Source of the DNA: an uncultured Deefgea sp.
GTDB lineage: Bacteria; Pseudomonadota; Gammaproteobacteria; Burkholderiales; Chitinibacteraceae
DNA length: 49,563 bases
Assembly (NCBI RefSeq): GCF_947072475.1
Contig: NZ_CAMTIA010000022.1
Span: forward strand, 1-49,563
Direction: 5' to 3'
Positions 26,327 to 35,851 of this stretch are shown one piece after another. The notes under the pieces are model-generated. The model made no database searches and was not told the origin of the DNA. It saw nothing but the letters and a program-made list of their open reading frames with translations. The position numbers and the translations under genes are program-made. The number at the start of each line of letters is the position of its first letter. The stretch's first letter is position 1.

Positions 26327-28909
26327 TTATGCAAAATGCATCATGCCGTCTTTGGCGTCGACATGAATGGTGTCTTTAGCGGCAAAGTCACCATTCAGTA
26401 GTCGTTTGGCCAAAACGTTTTCCAGCTCACTTTGGATGGCGCGTTTTAATGGCCTTGCGCCATACACCGGATCAAAGCCCGCTTCGGCGATCAAATCAAG
26501 CGCGGCATCGGACACCGTGAGACCAATTTCCATCTGTGCCAAACGCTGGCTGAGTTTATCGAGCTGAATGCGCGCGATGTGGCGGATTTGTGTTTGGCCC
26601 AAGCCATGGAACACCACCACTTCGTCGATTCGGTTAATAAACTCGGGGCGAAAATGCGTTTTAACCTCGGCCATCACCGCCATTTTAATGATTTGATAGT
26701 CGGCATCGGCCAAGCGTTGAATATGCTCGCTCCCCAAGTTGGACGTCATAATGATCACGGTGTTTCTAAAGTCCACCGTGCGACCTTGCCCATCGGTTAA
26801 ACGGCCATCATCCAATACTTGCAGCAAAATATTAAACACATCGGGATGCGCTTTTTCGACTTCGTCGAGCAAAATCACGCTATACGGTTTACGCCGAACC
26901 AGTTCGGTAAGGTAGCCGCCTTCCTCGTAGCCGACATAGCCCGGTGGCGCACCAATCAGGCGCGCTACCGAGTGTTTCTCCATAAATTCGCTCATATCGA
27001 TGCGAATCATATGGTCTTCGGAATCAAATAAATAGTTCGCCAATGTTTTGCACAGCTCGGTTTTACCTACGCCGGTTGGTCCCAAAAATAGGAATGAGCC
27101 ATAAGGGCGATTCGGGTCGCCAAGCCCGGCGCGTGAACGGCGGATTGCGTCTGACACCAAGCGCACTGCTTCTTCTTGGCCGACCACGCGTTGGTGCAAG
27201 ACGTCTTCCATATGCAGTAGTTTTTCGCGCTCGCCTTGTAGCATTTTGCTCACCGGAATACCGGTGGCGCGGCTAACGACTTCGGCGATTTCTTCTGCAC
27301 CAACTTGGGTGCGTAATAGCCGCGTTTTACCCGAAGGTTCGCCCGAACTTTCGCTGGTTTCGGCGGCTTTTAGCTTGGCTTCGAGCTGCGGTAATTCACC
27401 GTATTGCAATTCCGAGGCTTTATCCCACTCACCGGCGCGGCGGGCGGTTTCCATCGCGGTTTTAACCTGCTCGATTTCTTCGCGAATCGCTTGAGTGCCC
27501 AGCACGCTGGCTTTTTCGGCTTTCCAGATTTCATCGAGATCAGAATAATCTTTGCCAAGTTTGCTAATTTCTTCTTCGATTAAGGCCAAGCGTTTTTTAC
27601 TCGCCTCGTCTTTTTCGCGTTTAACCGCTTCGCGCTCGATTTTGAGCTGAATAATCCGCCGATCGAGTTTGTCCATCACTTCGGGCTTGGAGTCGATCTC
27701 CATCTTGATTTTGGCCGCCGCTTCGTCGATCAAGTCGATGGCTTTATCTGGTAAGAAGCGGTCGGTGATGTAGCGGTGCGATAATTCCGCCGCCGCCACA
27801 ATCGCCGGATCGGTGATTTCTACGCCGTGATGGATTTCGTACTTTTCTTGCAAGCCGCGCAAAATGGCAATGGTGGCTTCAACACTCGGTTCGCCCACCA
27901 GTACTTTTTGGAAACGCCGCTCAAGTGCCGCGTCTTTTTCGATGTATTTGCGGTATTCATCCAGCGTCGTCGCGCCAAGGCAATGCAATTCGCCGCGTGC
28001 TAGGGCCGGCTTGAGCATATTGCCAGCATCCATCGCGCCTTCGGCTTTACCAGCGCCAACTAGCGTATGTAATTCATCAATAAAGACGATAACTTGGCCG
28101 GCTTCTTTTTCCAATTCATTGAGCACCGCTTTGAGGCGTTCTTCAAATTCACCCCGGTATTTAGCGCCAGCCAACAGCGATGCTAGGTCTAAAGCCAATA
28201 CCCGCTTACCTTTGAGCGACTCGGGTACTTCGCCATTGATAATGCGCTGCGCCAAGCCTTCAACAATCGCGGTTTTACCCACGCCCGGTTCACCAATCAG
28301 GACCGGATTGTTTTTGGTACGGCGTTGCAACACTTGGATGGCGCGGCGGATTTCATCGTCGCGACCAATCACTGGATCGAGCTTGCCTTGCCGAGCGCGT
28401 TCGGTTAAATCAAGGCAGTATTTATTCAGTGCTTCACGCTGTTGATCGGCCTCGGGATTATCCACACCGTTGCCACCGCGAACGGCATCCACGGCCGCTT
28501 GAATCGCCGCTTTATTGCCGCCATGGTCTTTAAGTAGTCGAGCGGCTTCGCCTTTGTCGTCGCATAGCGCGAGCAAAAATAAATCGCTAGAAATAAATTG
28601 ATCGCCGCGTTGCATCGCCGCTTTATCGGTTTGATTCAATAAGCGAGTCAGGTCTTTGCCAACGGTGAGGTCGCTATCGCCGCCGGAAATTTTGGCGATG
28701 CGCGCAAGCGAGCCATTGAGCGCGCTGTGCAGCGGTTGCACATTCACCCCAGCGCGCGCCAGCAGTGCGGCGGTGCCTGAATCGGTGTCATTCAGTAGCG
28801 CCAACAGTAAATGTTGCGGTTCGATATAAGCATTGTCGTTCAGGTTGGCGATGCTTTGTGCATCAGCCAATGCCTGTTGGAATTTGGTGGTGAGTTTGTC
28901 AAAACGCAT
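26327..28909 (-). CDS. clpB: ATP-dependent disaggregase ClpB
   Basis: An 860-aa Hsp100 chaperone that, with DnaK, threads aggregated proteins through its hexamer. The N-domain occupies about 1-145 with the Clp repeat. NBD1 Walker A is GEPGVGKT (206-213). The coiled-coil M-domain runs about 405-520 ([20 protein letters not shown]). NBD2 Walker A is GPTGVGKT (about 605), and GYVGYEEGG is the second pore loop. Length matches E. coli ClpB (857). GGAGA lies 8 nt before the ATG. No convincing sigma-32 promoter was seen upstream, though an imperfect dyad (28945-28969) is present. Confidence 0.97.
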   Translation of the reverse strand: MRFDKLTTKFQQALADAQSIANLNDNAYIEPQHLLLALLNDTDSGTAALLARAGVNVQPLHSALNGSLARIAKISGGDSDLTVGKDLTRLLNQTDKAAMQRGDQFISSDLFLLALCDDKGEAARLLKDHGGNKAAIQAAVDAVRGGNGVDNPEADQQREALNKYCLDLTERARQGKLDPVIGRDDEIRRAIQVLQRRTKNNPVLIGEPGVGKTAIVEGLAQRIINGEVPESLKGKRVLALDLASLLAGAKYRGEFEERLKAVLNELEKEAGQVIVFIDELHTLVGAGKAEGAMDAGNMLKPALARGELHCLGATTLDEYRKYIEKDAALERRFQKVLVGEPSVEATIAILRGLQEKYEIHHGVEITDPAIVAAAELSHRYITDRFLPDKAIDLIDEAAAKIKMEIDSKPEVMDKLDRRIIQLKIEREAVKREKDEASKKRLALIEEEISKLGKDYSDLDEIWKAEKASVLGTQAIREEIEQVKTAMETARRAGEWDKASELQYGELPQLEAKLKAAETSESSGEPSGKTRLLRTQVGAEEIAEVVSRATGIPVSKMLQGEREKLLHMEDVLHQRVVGQEEAVRLVSDAIRRSRAGLGDPNRPYGSFLFLGPTGVGKTELCKTLANYLFDSEDHMIRIDMSEFMEKHSVARLIGAPPGYVGYEEGGYLTELVRRKPYSVILLDEVEKAHPDVFNILLQVLDDGRLTDGQGRTVDFRNTVIIMTSNLGSEHIQRLADADYQIIKMAVMAEVKTHFRPEFINRIDEVVVFHGLGQTQIRHIARIQLDKLSQRLAQMEIGLTVSDAALDLIAEAGFDPVYGARPLKRAIQSELENVLAKRLLNGDFAAKDTIHVDAKDGMMHFA

Positions 28910-29209
28910 CTTTCAATCTCCAAAAAAGTGAAACGGGATACAAGTTAAATTGCAGCGCTTGTAATTTAATCAATAGGAAGCGCATCGGAAATATTGACAA
29001 ATTAGCGATGTTTTACCTTAAGTGCGCTATTGCTGCGGATGTGTGCGAAACGGTACTGAAGGTTTTATGTTTAGATCGATTGTTTTTCTGGCTTTGTTAT
29101 AGCCCGAGTGCGCTGTTTGCCAAGCAAGAGGCTGCGATTGCATGGGGTGGTCGGCAGCGGACATAAAAAAACCGCCAGCAAGCTGGCGGTTGTTGAGCGT
29201 AAACCCCGA
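28910..29209. other. Intergenic region upstream of clpB
   Basis: About 300 bp without a gene. It contains an imperfect inverted repeat TTAAATTGCA-GCGCT-TGTAATTTAA (28945-28969) close to the clpB start, and the decarboxylase terminator at its far end. The only plus-strand start (29068) opens an 11-codon frame. Confidence 0.5.
29165..29191 (-). terminator. Intrinsic terminator of the decarboxylase gene
   Basis: AACCGCCAGC-AA-GCTGGCGGTT; on the minus strand followed by T7. It lies 19 bp past the stop codon. Confidence 0.92.
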
Positions 29210-31474
29210 TTAAGTTCGCACACAATCCATATAGTAGCGCGTTACGCCGCTGGTGGTCACCGCGACTAGACCGTGAATATAAGTCTCAAAGCCGGGGAAT
29301 TTCTGGTTGAAATCACGGGCAAATTTTAAGTAATCAACGATGGTTTTGTTGAATACTTCACCCGGAATCAATAGCGGAATGCCTGGCGGATACGGCGTGA
29401 GCATCACCGCAGTAATGCGGCCTTCCAAGTCGTCAATCGCTACGCGATCAAGTTCACGATGCGCCATTTTGGCAAAGGCTTTGGCGGGTTTCATCGCCGG
29501 CACCATATCGGACAAATACATCTCGGTCGTTAAGCGAGCAACGCCGTGCTCTTTATAAATACCGTGGATTTGCTGGCAAAGATCACGTAGGCCAATGCGC
29601 TCGTATTGCGGATATTTAGCAATGAACTCGGGCAAGATGCGCCACAGCGGGGCGTTTTTATCAAAGTCATCTTTAAACTGCTGCAAGGCCGCCAGTAGCG
29701 TATTCCAGCGGCCTTTGGTAATGCCGATGGTAAACATAATAAAGAAGGAGTATAGCCCGCACTTCTCAACCACCACGCCGTGTTCAGCCAGATACTTGGT
29801 CACAATACTCGCTGGAATCCCTTGCGCATCAAAGTCACCATTCAAGTCCAAGCCCGGCGTTAAGATGGTGGCTTTGATTGGGTCGAGCATATTAAAGCCG
29901 TCGGCAATGTCGCCAAAGCCGTGCCAATTATCGCCCGCTTTAAGCATCCAAGCATCTCGATGATCTAGACCTTCGTCAGTTAAATCGTCAGGACCCCACA
30001 CCGAGAACCACCAGTCTTCACCGTATTCTTCATCGACTTTGCGCATGGCACGGCGAAAATCCAATGCTTCCATTAAGGATTCTTCGACCAGCGCGGTGCC
30101 ACCCGGCGCTTCCATCATCGCCGCCGCCACGTCGCACGAGGCAATAATTGAATATTGCGGGCTGGTCGACGTATGCATCAAATACGCTTCATTGAATAAA
30201 TCGCGATCGAGCTGACGGTTTTCTGGATCTTGCACCAAGATTTGCGACGCTTGGCTTAGGCCAGCGAGTAACTTGTGCGTGGATTGCGTTGAAAACACCA
30301 TTGATTCTTTACAACGCGGACGATCTTCGCCAATCGCGTGATAGTCACCATAAAACTCGTGAAAAGCCGCGTGCGGCAACCACGCTTCATCAAAATGCAG
30401 CGTATCGATTTCGCCGTCGAGCATGCCTTTGATGTCTTCGACGTTATACATAATGCCGTCGTAAGTCGATTGTGTGATCGTCAAAATACGCGGTTTAAAG
30501 TTGGGGTTTTCTAGCAGTTTTTCCCGCGCAAACGGGTTGTCCATCATTTTTTTGCGGATATTTTCTGGCGTGAATTCAGATTTTGGAATCGGACCAATAA
30601 TGCCGTAATGATTGCGCGTTGGCATCAAAAACACCGGTACTGCGCCCATCATCATGATCGAATGCAAAATCGATTTGTGGCAGTTGCGATCCACGACCAC
30701 CACATCACCCGGCGCAACAGTCGAGTGCCAAACGATTTTGTTCGACGTTGACGTGCCATTGGTGACAAAGAACAAATGGTCGGCATTAAAAATGCGCGCG
30801 GCATTGCGCTCAGACGCGGCAATCGGCCCGGTATGATCGAGCAATTGGCCGAGCTCTTCTACGGCATTGCAAACGTCGGCGCGCAACATGTTTTCACCAA
30901 AAAATTGGTGGAACATTTGGCCAACGGGGGATTTTAAAAACGCCACGCCACCCGAATGCCCCGGGCAGTGCCAAGAATAAGAGCCGTCTTGTGCGTAGTG
31001 CGTTAGCGCGCGGAAAAAAGGCGGCGCGAGCGTATCGAGATAAGATTTGGATTCACGAATAATATGCCGCGCCACAAATTCGGGCGTGTCTTCGTGCATA
31101 TGAATAAAGCCATGCAATTCACGCAAGACATCATTCGGGATATGCCGCGCAGTGCGCGTTTCACCGTAAATATAAATCGGGATATCTGGATTGCGGCGGC
31201 GAATCTCGGCGACAAAGCCGCGCAAGCTGGTTAAGGCTTCACGAGTTTCTTCTACCGAACCCGAGCCAAATTCTTCATCGTCAATCGACAAAATAAAGCC
31301 AGCGGCACGGCTTTGCTGCTGCGCAAAAGAGGTGAGGTCGCCATAACTGGTATAGCCCACCACATCCACACCCTCGGCCTCAATCGCCGCAGCCAGTTCA
31401 CGAATACCGGAACCACTGGTGTTCTCGGTGCGAAAATCTTCGTCGATAATGACGAGAGGGAAGTAAAAGCGCAT
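29210..31474 (-). CDS. Lysine/arginine/ornithine decarboxylase (fold-type I PLP)
   Basis: A 754-aa inducible-type basic amino acid decarboxylase. It has an N-terminal response-regulator-like wing domain (1-145), then the PLP core: SWHCPGHSGGVAF, FFVTNGTSTSNKIVWHS, HFDEAW, and the Schiff-base lysine K401 in STQSTHKLLAGLSQAS. The C-terminal part includes TPYPPGIPLLIPGE. Layout and length are closest to P. aeruginosa LdcA (751 aa) and AdiA-type enzymes, so the substrate (lysine or arginine) is unresolved. These enzymes make cadaverine or agmatine in acid response and polyamine supply. AAGGA lies 5 nt before the ATG. The lysine genes lysA and argP are about 10 kb away. Confidence 0.9.
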   Translation of the reverse strand: MRFYFPLVIIDEDFRTENTSGSGIRELAAAIEAEGVDVVGYTSYGDLTSFAQQQSRAAGFILSIDDEEFGSGSVEETREALTSLRGFVAEIRRRNPDIPIYIYGETRTARHIPNDVLRELHGFIHMHEDTPEFVARHIIRESKSYLDTLAPPFFRALTHYAQDGSYSWHCPGHSGGVAFLKSPVGQMFHQFFGENMLRADVCNAVEELGQLLDHTGPIAASERNAARIFNADHLFFVTNGTSTSNKIVWHSTVAPGDVVVVDRNCHKSILHSIMMMGAVPVFLMPTRNHYGIIGPIPKSEFTPENIRKKMMDNPFAREKLLENPNFKPRILTITQSTYDGIMYNVEDIKGMLDGEIDTLHFDEAWLPHAAFHEFYGDYHAIGEDRPRCKESMVFSTQSTHKLLAGLSQASQILVQDPENRQLDRDLFNEAYLMHTSTSPQYSIIASCDVAAAMMEAPGGTALVEESLMEALDFRRAMRKVDEEYGEDWWFSVWGPDDLTDEGLDHRDAWMLKAGDNWHGFGDIADGFNMLDPIKATILTPGLDLNGDFDAQGIPASIVTKYLAEHGVVVEKCGLYSFFIMFTIGITKGRWNTLLAALQQFKDDFDKNAPLWRILPEFIAKYPQYERIGLRDLCQQIHGIYKEHGVARLTTEMYLSDMVPAMKPAKAFAKMAHRELDRVAIDDLEGRITAVMLTPYPPGIPLLIPGEVFNKTIVDYLKFARDFNQKFPGFETYIHGLVAVTTSGVTRYYMDCVRT

Positions 31475-31494
31475 GTCAGTCCTTCGCTAAAAGT

Positions 31495-31515
31495 AAAAAC
31501 GCCCCATGCTGGGGC
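31495..31515 (-). terminator. Intrinsic terminator just upstream of the decarboxylase
   Basis: GCCCC-AGCAT-GGGGC followed by GTTTTTAC on the minus strand. It ends about 20 bp before the decarboxylase ATG, so it may end the pilin operon or act as an attenuator in the decarboxylase leader. Confidence 0.75.
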
Positions 31516-31593
31516 AGGGGCGTAGTTTAAACGAGAATGCGTATTGGGATGATGAAAATTAAGATCAATTGTCACCTTGATGTCACGCTCTTT

Positions 31594-32028
31594 TTACTTG
31601 CTCCAGCAAGCTGGTGGTGACGGTTGTGCATTGCCATTGCTTACGGCCATCTCCATGGTGCAACTTACCCCATTTATTTTGTCATTCACTTGGCTCGTTC
31701 CACTGATTGCTGTGGCGGTGAGCGTATAGGTGGTGCCTCTGGCATTGGAAACCTTCACGCAATAATAACCATTGTCAGTTTTAATTCCAGAGGTTTCACA
31801 ATTGGCGGTAAGACCAAGATCACTGAGTGTTGCGGTATAGCTGACGTTATTAGCGCGCCATTTTTCTTCGGCTTGTTGCAATTTGCTGATGGTAACGACA
31901 GCGTCGCTACGGCGGCTTTTGCGAATACTTTCCTGATAACTAGGAAAAGCAATTGCCGCCAGAATACCGATGATCACCACTGTAATCATTAGTTCGATCA
32001 AGGTAAAACCATAATGTCGTCGTTGCAT
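31594..32028 (-). CDS. pilE: Type IV pilin PilE-like minor pilin
   Basis: A 144-aa type IV prepilin. The type III signal reads [20 protein letters not shown] with cleavage after Gly and Glu at +5. The mature head has cysteines forming a disulfide-bonded D-region (NCETSGI ... GVSCTMEMA). It belongs to the PilE minor-pilin subtype found last in the fimT/pilV/W/X cluster. A longer frame starts at 32070, but the prepilin signal fixes the start at MQRRHYGF (32028). It is the last gene of the operon, 75 bp after pilV. Confidence 0.9.
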   Translation of the reverse strand: MQRRHYGFTLIELMITVVIIGILAAIAFPSYQESIRKSRRSDAVVTISKLQQAEEKWRANNVSYTATLSDLGLTANCETSGIKTDNGYYCVKVSNARGTTYTLTATAISGTSQVNDKINGVSCTMEMAVSNGNAQPSPPACWSK

Positions 32029-32103
32029 AGCGTTATTTCCAAAAATGAATTGAAAAGACGTATAGATCAATTGAGATTGATTAAATATGTCTTTTTGAAA
32101 AGA

Positions 32104-33027
32104 CTATAGCTTTTTCCAAAGCGCAGGCACTAGTGCAGGAGTCCAGCCTGGTAGTGAAGGGTGGCCTTGAATGCATACATAGCGTTGACCTTCAAAAATT
32201 ACCTCTTGACCGGCTTGATATGTCTCCCCAGCTTTCCATTCTTTTTGTGCACTAGGAGTTGCGCTCGGTAGCGGTGTTGCTGACGGGGTTACTGTTGGCG
32301 ACGCCGTTGCCGAAGCTACTTTAGGGCTACCATCGGCATTGGGTGGTGTGCAAGCGCTAGTGCTATCAATGGTGCCGGTGCTGCTAAATTGTCCAACATC
32401 TACCCAACCCGAGTCGGCACTACTCGGTGACGCTACGCCGCAACCGATTGATTTATTACACAGCCAAACATTTTTTTTATTGCTGGACTCTGTGTGTAGT
32501 GCAAACATGCCTTTTTGATAACCAGCGGTGTTGGTGGCTGTCCACTGACAAATAGGATTTGGCCACGGTGCAGTTGATTTTTGCACTTTGGTAAATAGAA
32601 CTACATTTTGCGGTGTATTACTTGCATCGGTCCATGAGGTAGTGGACTGTATGAGTAGCTGATCTTGCTCGGCAATGGTGAGCTCACTGGCACTAGTGCG
32701 GCAGCTGGTTTCAGCGGCAGTTTTTTTAATGCAAATTCTATTGATATAACTAGCACTTTTGCCTGTCGTGCTCACATCTCCAACCAAATCTATCGCAGTG
32801 CCATTGTCGATGGTTTCAGTACTGATTAATTTATTATGGGTATCGATAAATTGGCGCAGTTGATCCAATCGAGATTGTGCAATATTACTGGCTTCAATTT
32901 TTTGGGCTGCTAAGCCATTGTTGAGCGTAAATACGCCTTGAATTTTGGCCAATGTAATGCCGACGATGCCAATGATAATCGAGCAAATTAAGACTTCAAT
33001 TAAGCTAAAGCCAGTATTTTTATGCAT
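32104..33027 (-). CDS. pilV: PilV-like minor pilin with C-terminal chitin-binding module
   Basis: A 307-aa fusion. Residues 1-150 are a PilV-type prepilin (NTGFSLIEVLICSIIIG, cleavage after G6, Glu at +5). Residues 157-212 (WTATNTAGYQKG ... WLCN ... GWVDVG) look like a degenerate carbohydrate-binding repeat. A Thr/Ser/Pro-rich linker (about 234-261) leads to residues 264-306. These match the chitin-binding domain of Bacillus circulans ChiA1 (CBM5/12): WKAG.TY.AGQ.V...GQRY.C.Q, SLPGW.P and VPALW. W295 is equivalent to the Trp essential for chitin binding in ChiA1. So a minor pilin likely presents a chitin adhesin. It is co-transcribed with pilX (9-bp gap). Ribosome-binding site AAGAGA is present. 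Confidence 0.88.
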   Translation of the reverse strand: MHKNTGFSLIEVLICSIIIGIVGITLAKIQGVFTLNNGLAAQKIEASNIAQSRLDQLRQFIDTHNKLISTETIDNGTAIDLVGDVSTTGKSASYINRICIKKTAAETSCRTSASELTIAEQDQLLIQSTTSWTDASNTPQNVVLFTKVQKSTAPWPNPICQWTATNTAGYQKGMFALHTESSNKKNVWLCNKSIGCGVASPSSADSGWVDVGQFSSTGTIDSTSACTPPNADGSPKVASATASPTVTPSATPLPSATPSAQKEWKAGETYQAGQEVIFEGQRYVCIQGHPSLPGWTPALVPALWKKL

Positions 33028-33036
33028 TGTGTTCTC

Positions 33037-34455
33037 TTAAAAATCGATCCAGTTATCTGGTTTTTTGTCGGTTGATGGCAGTGTGATTTGAATGTTAATC
33101 GGTGCGTAACTGACGTGTAGCGCACCTTTTGCTGTTTTGTTGTCGCGGTTATTCATGACGGTGCTCAGCGCGTCTTTTTTTGTATTGGCGCCGTGAGAAG
33201 TGCCGTGGTAATCAATAATTGTTTTACCTTCCGTGTCGACATCCCAGTTGCCTTCAAGTGCGAGTGAGCCATCGGTGATCTTAAATGAGCCATTTTGGTA
33301 GATATTGTTGGCGTATAAAAAAGCATCGCTGACTTGCATTTGTCCGACGGTGTTTTTGACGTCACCATTGATAATCACTGCGATTTGCGGCTGATTTGGT
33401 CCTTCAAATAGGCTGGAGCAGGGGGTCGTGAGATTTAGGTCGCCATCGATCCATAATATTTTGGTTTTGGCTGCCCGTACTGCTGCAACTTGCGCTGTCG
33501 TTGGACAGGCAGCAGGAGAAACCACCACGCCATTATTACTGGCTGCGGCTTTAACTTCCGCCTTGCTCAGTCCGCCAAAGTAACTAGCAAAGAATTCATC
33601 ACCCGATTGGCTGGCTAAGGCACTGTCTACTTTGGTACTTGAGTTAGCGCCTGTGAACTGGAGGCCTGTTTTATCGATTGCGCTGCTTAGACAATATGTA
33701 GCGTCATTTTCTGGGCGCCATTTATCTGCTTTACCAGTGCTGGTGTTGATTGTTGCGTCGCAATTGTCAGGTGAATCAGCTGCGTCTTTGCCGCCGGAGC
33801 CATACAAAATACCGCAGCTGGCTTTGGTGGGCTTGTCTGATTTTTTATCGACGGATACATTGACATTAATGTCGATATAACCGCGAGACGAAATGCCGCT
33901 GCTGGCTGGGGTGAGTGAAGCACCTAAATCAATCACGCGGCGAACAATCGCATTGGAATTGCCTGTTTCTGAGCAAATTGCGCTATCGCCATTGGCGATT
34001 GTATTGCCTGCACAACCGGTACTCACTGCCGTGATTTTGCCACTATTGATTTGTAGTAATATGTTATATGCCAAACCGGGGTTGGTATTATCAAGCGATT
34101 TAATTAGGGTTAAATTATTAGCCAGATTTGTTTTTTTGAGTTTATAAGGGGCAGCTGCATTAGCGCCGGCCTTGCATTCAGCTGTGGCGGCTGGGGCGGT
34201 ATTTTTTTCTAAAAAAACTGTACTACTGTCATCTGGATTGGCTTTGAGTAAAGCCATGTCATTGGCAAGAATAGGCATGATTTCGGTAATGCCATATTCG
34301 GCAGCTTGCAATGCCATATCGTATTGATAATTATTGTTTGATTTTTTTTGGAATAAAAAAGAGGCTTTATTGGCGTATAAAACACCTAAGGTCGCAATAA
34401 ATAAAATAACTATGGTCGTAGTGAGTGCAACTACGCCACTTTGTTTAAAGTTCAT
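33037..34455 (-). CDS. pilX: PilX-like pilus assembly protein (large)
   Basis: A 472-aa protein whose N-terminus (MNFKQSGVVALTTTIVILFI) is the PilX type: hydrophobic helix and no Glu at +5. PilX proteins start pilus assembly and form the tip complex with PilV, PilW and PilY1. Classical PilX is below 200 aa; this one has a long Ser/Thr/Asp/Asn-rich body ending in a beta-helix-like stretch (AVIINGDVKNTVGQMQVSDA). That fits the larger PilX variants of Betaproteobacteria. AAGGA lies 7 nt before the ATG. Between pilW (14 bp) and pilV (9 bp) in the operon. Confidence 0.82.
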   Translation of the reverse strand: MNFKQSGVVALTTTIVILFIATLGVLYANKASFLFQKKSNNNYQYDMALQAAEYGITEIMPILANDMALLKANPDDSSTVFLEKNTAPAATAECKAGANAAAPYKLKKTNLANNLTLIKSLDNTNPGLAYNILLQINSGKITAVSTGCAGNTIANGDSAICSETGNSNAIVRRVIDLGASLTPASSGISSRGYIDINVNVSVDKKSDKPTKASCGILYGSGGKDAADSPDNCDATINTSTGKADKWRPENDATYCLSSAIDKTGLQFTGANSSTKVDSALASQSGDEFFASYFGGLSKAEVKAAASNNGVVVSPAACPTTAQVAAVRAAKTKILWIDGDLNLTTPCSSLFEGPNQPQIAVIINGDVKNTVGQMQVSDAFLYANNIYQNGSFKITDGSLALEGNWDVDTEGKTIIDYHGTSHGANTKKDALSTVMNNRDNKTAKGALHVSYAPINIQITLPSTDKKPDNWIDF

Positions 34456-34469
34456 GATGTATTCCTTAA

Positions 34470-35183
34470 TTACTGTATTACTGGCAAGTTTCTTAATTGC
34501 ACTGTTTGTTCTAATTCAGCATTAAACGCGGGGAGGTTAACTCCTGCACCTTGCGCGCTTTGGCCGCGGATATAGAGTGTGATATTGCCTGCCGCTAAAG
34601 CGCCAATTTGCTTGGCTGGCGTGGCGGTATTTTTAGTTACGGTTGGTGTAGTGCGTACAGTAAAGAAAAAATTACTGATGTTGGGTGCGCCACTATTGGC
34701 GCTATTAATTGGAAACCAGCCATCCACTTCCTCGCCAGTACAGCTTGTAGTGCCAGTTGCGCCATTGAGTAGCACTAATACTTGGTTGTTTTTAAAGGTT
34801 AAGCCAAAAACATCCTCACTTCCGAAAGTTCCATTGCCAGAAGAAATGGCCGCGCTATCGTAATTGTCGTAGCGAAAAATAACGCATTGGTAAGCGTTTT
34901 TTCCTTCGATGGTTGCGGCTTGGCTGAGGTAGACTTTTCTAAATTGTGGGCTTAAATCCATGTCCTTGCTGTAACCTGCACGGCGTAAATCGCGGCTGGC
35001 TTCAGCCATCACTGAGCGTAGGGCTTCATGTAAATTGGTTTGTTGAATCCCTTCTTTACCTGATAACACGCTACCTAAGCCAATCGCCGATGCTGCACCA
35101 ATCAGCATTAAACCGATGGTCAGTGAAATCATTATTTCGATTAAAGACAAGCCTGTTTGTTTGGAGAGGCGAGTTAAGCGCAT
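34470..35183 (-). CDS. pilW: PilW-like minor pilin
   Basis: A 237-aa prepilin. TGLSLIEIMISLTIGLMLIG gives the cleavage site (Gly before Leu) and Glu at +5, with the SLIE start usual for PilW. The mature part has RSVMAEASRDLRRAGYS, a PilW hallmark, and a C-terminal region with one cysteine pair. Its start overlaps the fimT end by 10 bp, so the two genes are translationally coupled. Expected role: tip assembly with PilV and PilX. Confidence 0.88.
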   Translation of the reverse strand: MRLTRLSKQTGLSLIEIMISLTIGLMLIGAASAIGLGSVLSGKEGIQQTNLHEALRSVMAEASRDLRRAGYSKDMDLSPQFRKVYLSQAATIEGKNAYQCVIFRYDNYDSAAISSGNGTFGSEDVFGLTFKNNQVLVLLNGATGTTSCTGEEVDGWFPINSANSGAPNISNFFFTVRTTPTVTKNTATPAKQIGALAAGNITLYIRGQSAQGAGVNLPAFNAELEQTVQLRNLPVIQ

Positions 35184-35704
35184 GTTACATATCCACCGAT
35201 GCTTGAAGTTCCATTGCTACAGATTGAGATCAATCCAGTTGGCGTGAGATTGATTCTTAATTGGTAATTACCACCAGCAATTGACATACTTTGTGTTGTT
35301 TTTACCGTAATGTCGTTGTTGTTAAAACCTGGGCGTTGGCTCCTCGGTGTGAAGCGTGTTTTGTCTATTTTGCTGGTGTTGTCGATGGTTAAGGTAATTG
35401 CGTTATTAAATTCGTTAGCACTGATAAGCCGATAAATTGTGCTGTTACTGCAATTGGCCGTAATTGCAAGTTGCCAGGTACTGCTGTTTTTATCGGTAAT
35501 GGTGAGGCAAGTTTCTTTGTTTTGTTTAATGCTTTCTGATCTGGCATAACTCAACGTTGATTGAATTTCTTCCGCTGCGCCTTTTACTCGTGTTTTGATT
35601 AGCCAGTCACTAAAGCTTGGGATGGCGATTGCCATTAAGGTGGCGGCGATAGCAATCGTAATGAGTAGTTCAATGAGTGTGAAGCCTTGGCTAGGGTGCC
35701 GCAT
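35174..35704 (-). CDS. fimT: FimT/GspH-type pseudopilin
   Basis: A 176-aa prepilin, first gene of the minor-pilin operon. SQGFTLIELLITIAIAATLM provides the G|F cleavage site and Glu at +5. The following SFSDWLIKTRVKGAAEEIQS and ARSESIKQ match the GspH/FimT helix; in Legionella and Acinetobacter FimT binds DNA during natural competence. The C-terminal GRxR-type basic tail described there is not visible, so a DNA-binding role here is uncertain. A spaced inverted repeat AAGACC..GGTCTT lies about 65-100 bp upstream. Confidence 0.88.
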   Translation of the reverse strand: MRHPSQGFTLIELLITIAIAATLMAIAIPSFSDWLIKTRVKGAAEEIQSTLSYARSESIKQNKETCLTITDKNSSTWQLAITANCSNSTIYRLISANEFNNAITLTIDNTSKIDKTRFTPRSQRPGFNNNDITVKTTQSMSIAGGNYQLRINLTPTGLISICSNGTSSIGGYVTCA

Positions 35705-35851
35705 GATGTCCGATCAAATTGGATTTGTTATTGTGATTTGATGGTACGGGGTTTTGCTTACTGGGGACAAGACCACTTTTCTAGTGTGGGAAGAGCGGTC
35801 TTATCTTGGTGACGAACGGTAGTTTGTTGTTGCTTACGGTTAACAACTTAA

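Noticed and set aside
27864-28445. 193-codon plus-strand frame inside clpB
   Set aside because: Antisense shadow of clpB NBD1; low-complexity Ser/Ala/Arg composition.
31252-31575. 107-codon minus frame starting in the decarboxylase leader
   Set aside because: It overlaps the decarboxylase N-terminus out of frame and has no family features; its first codons might at most act as a leader peptide.
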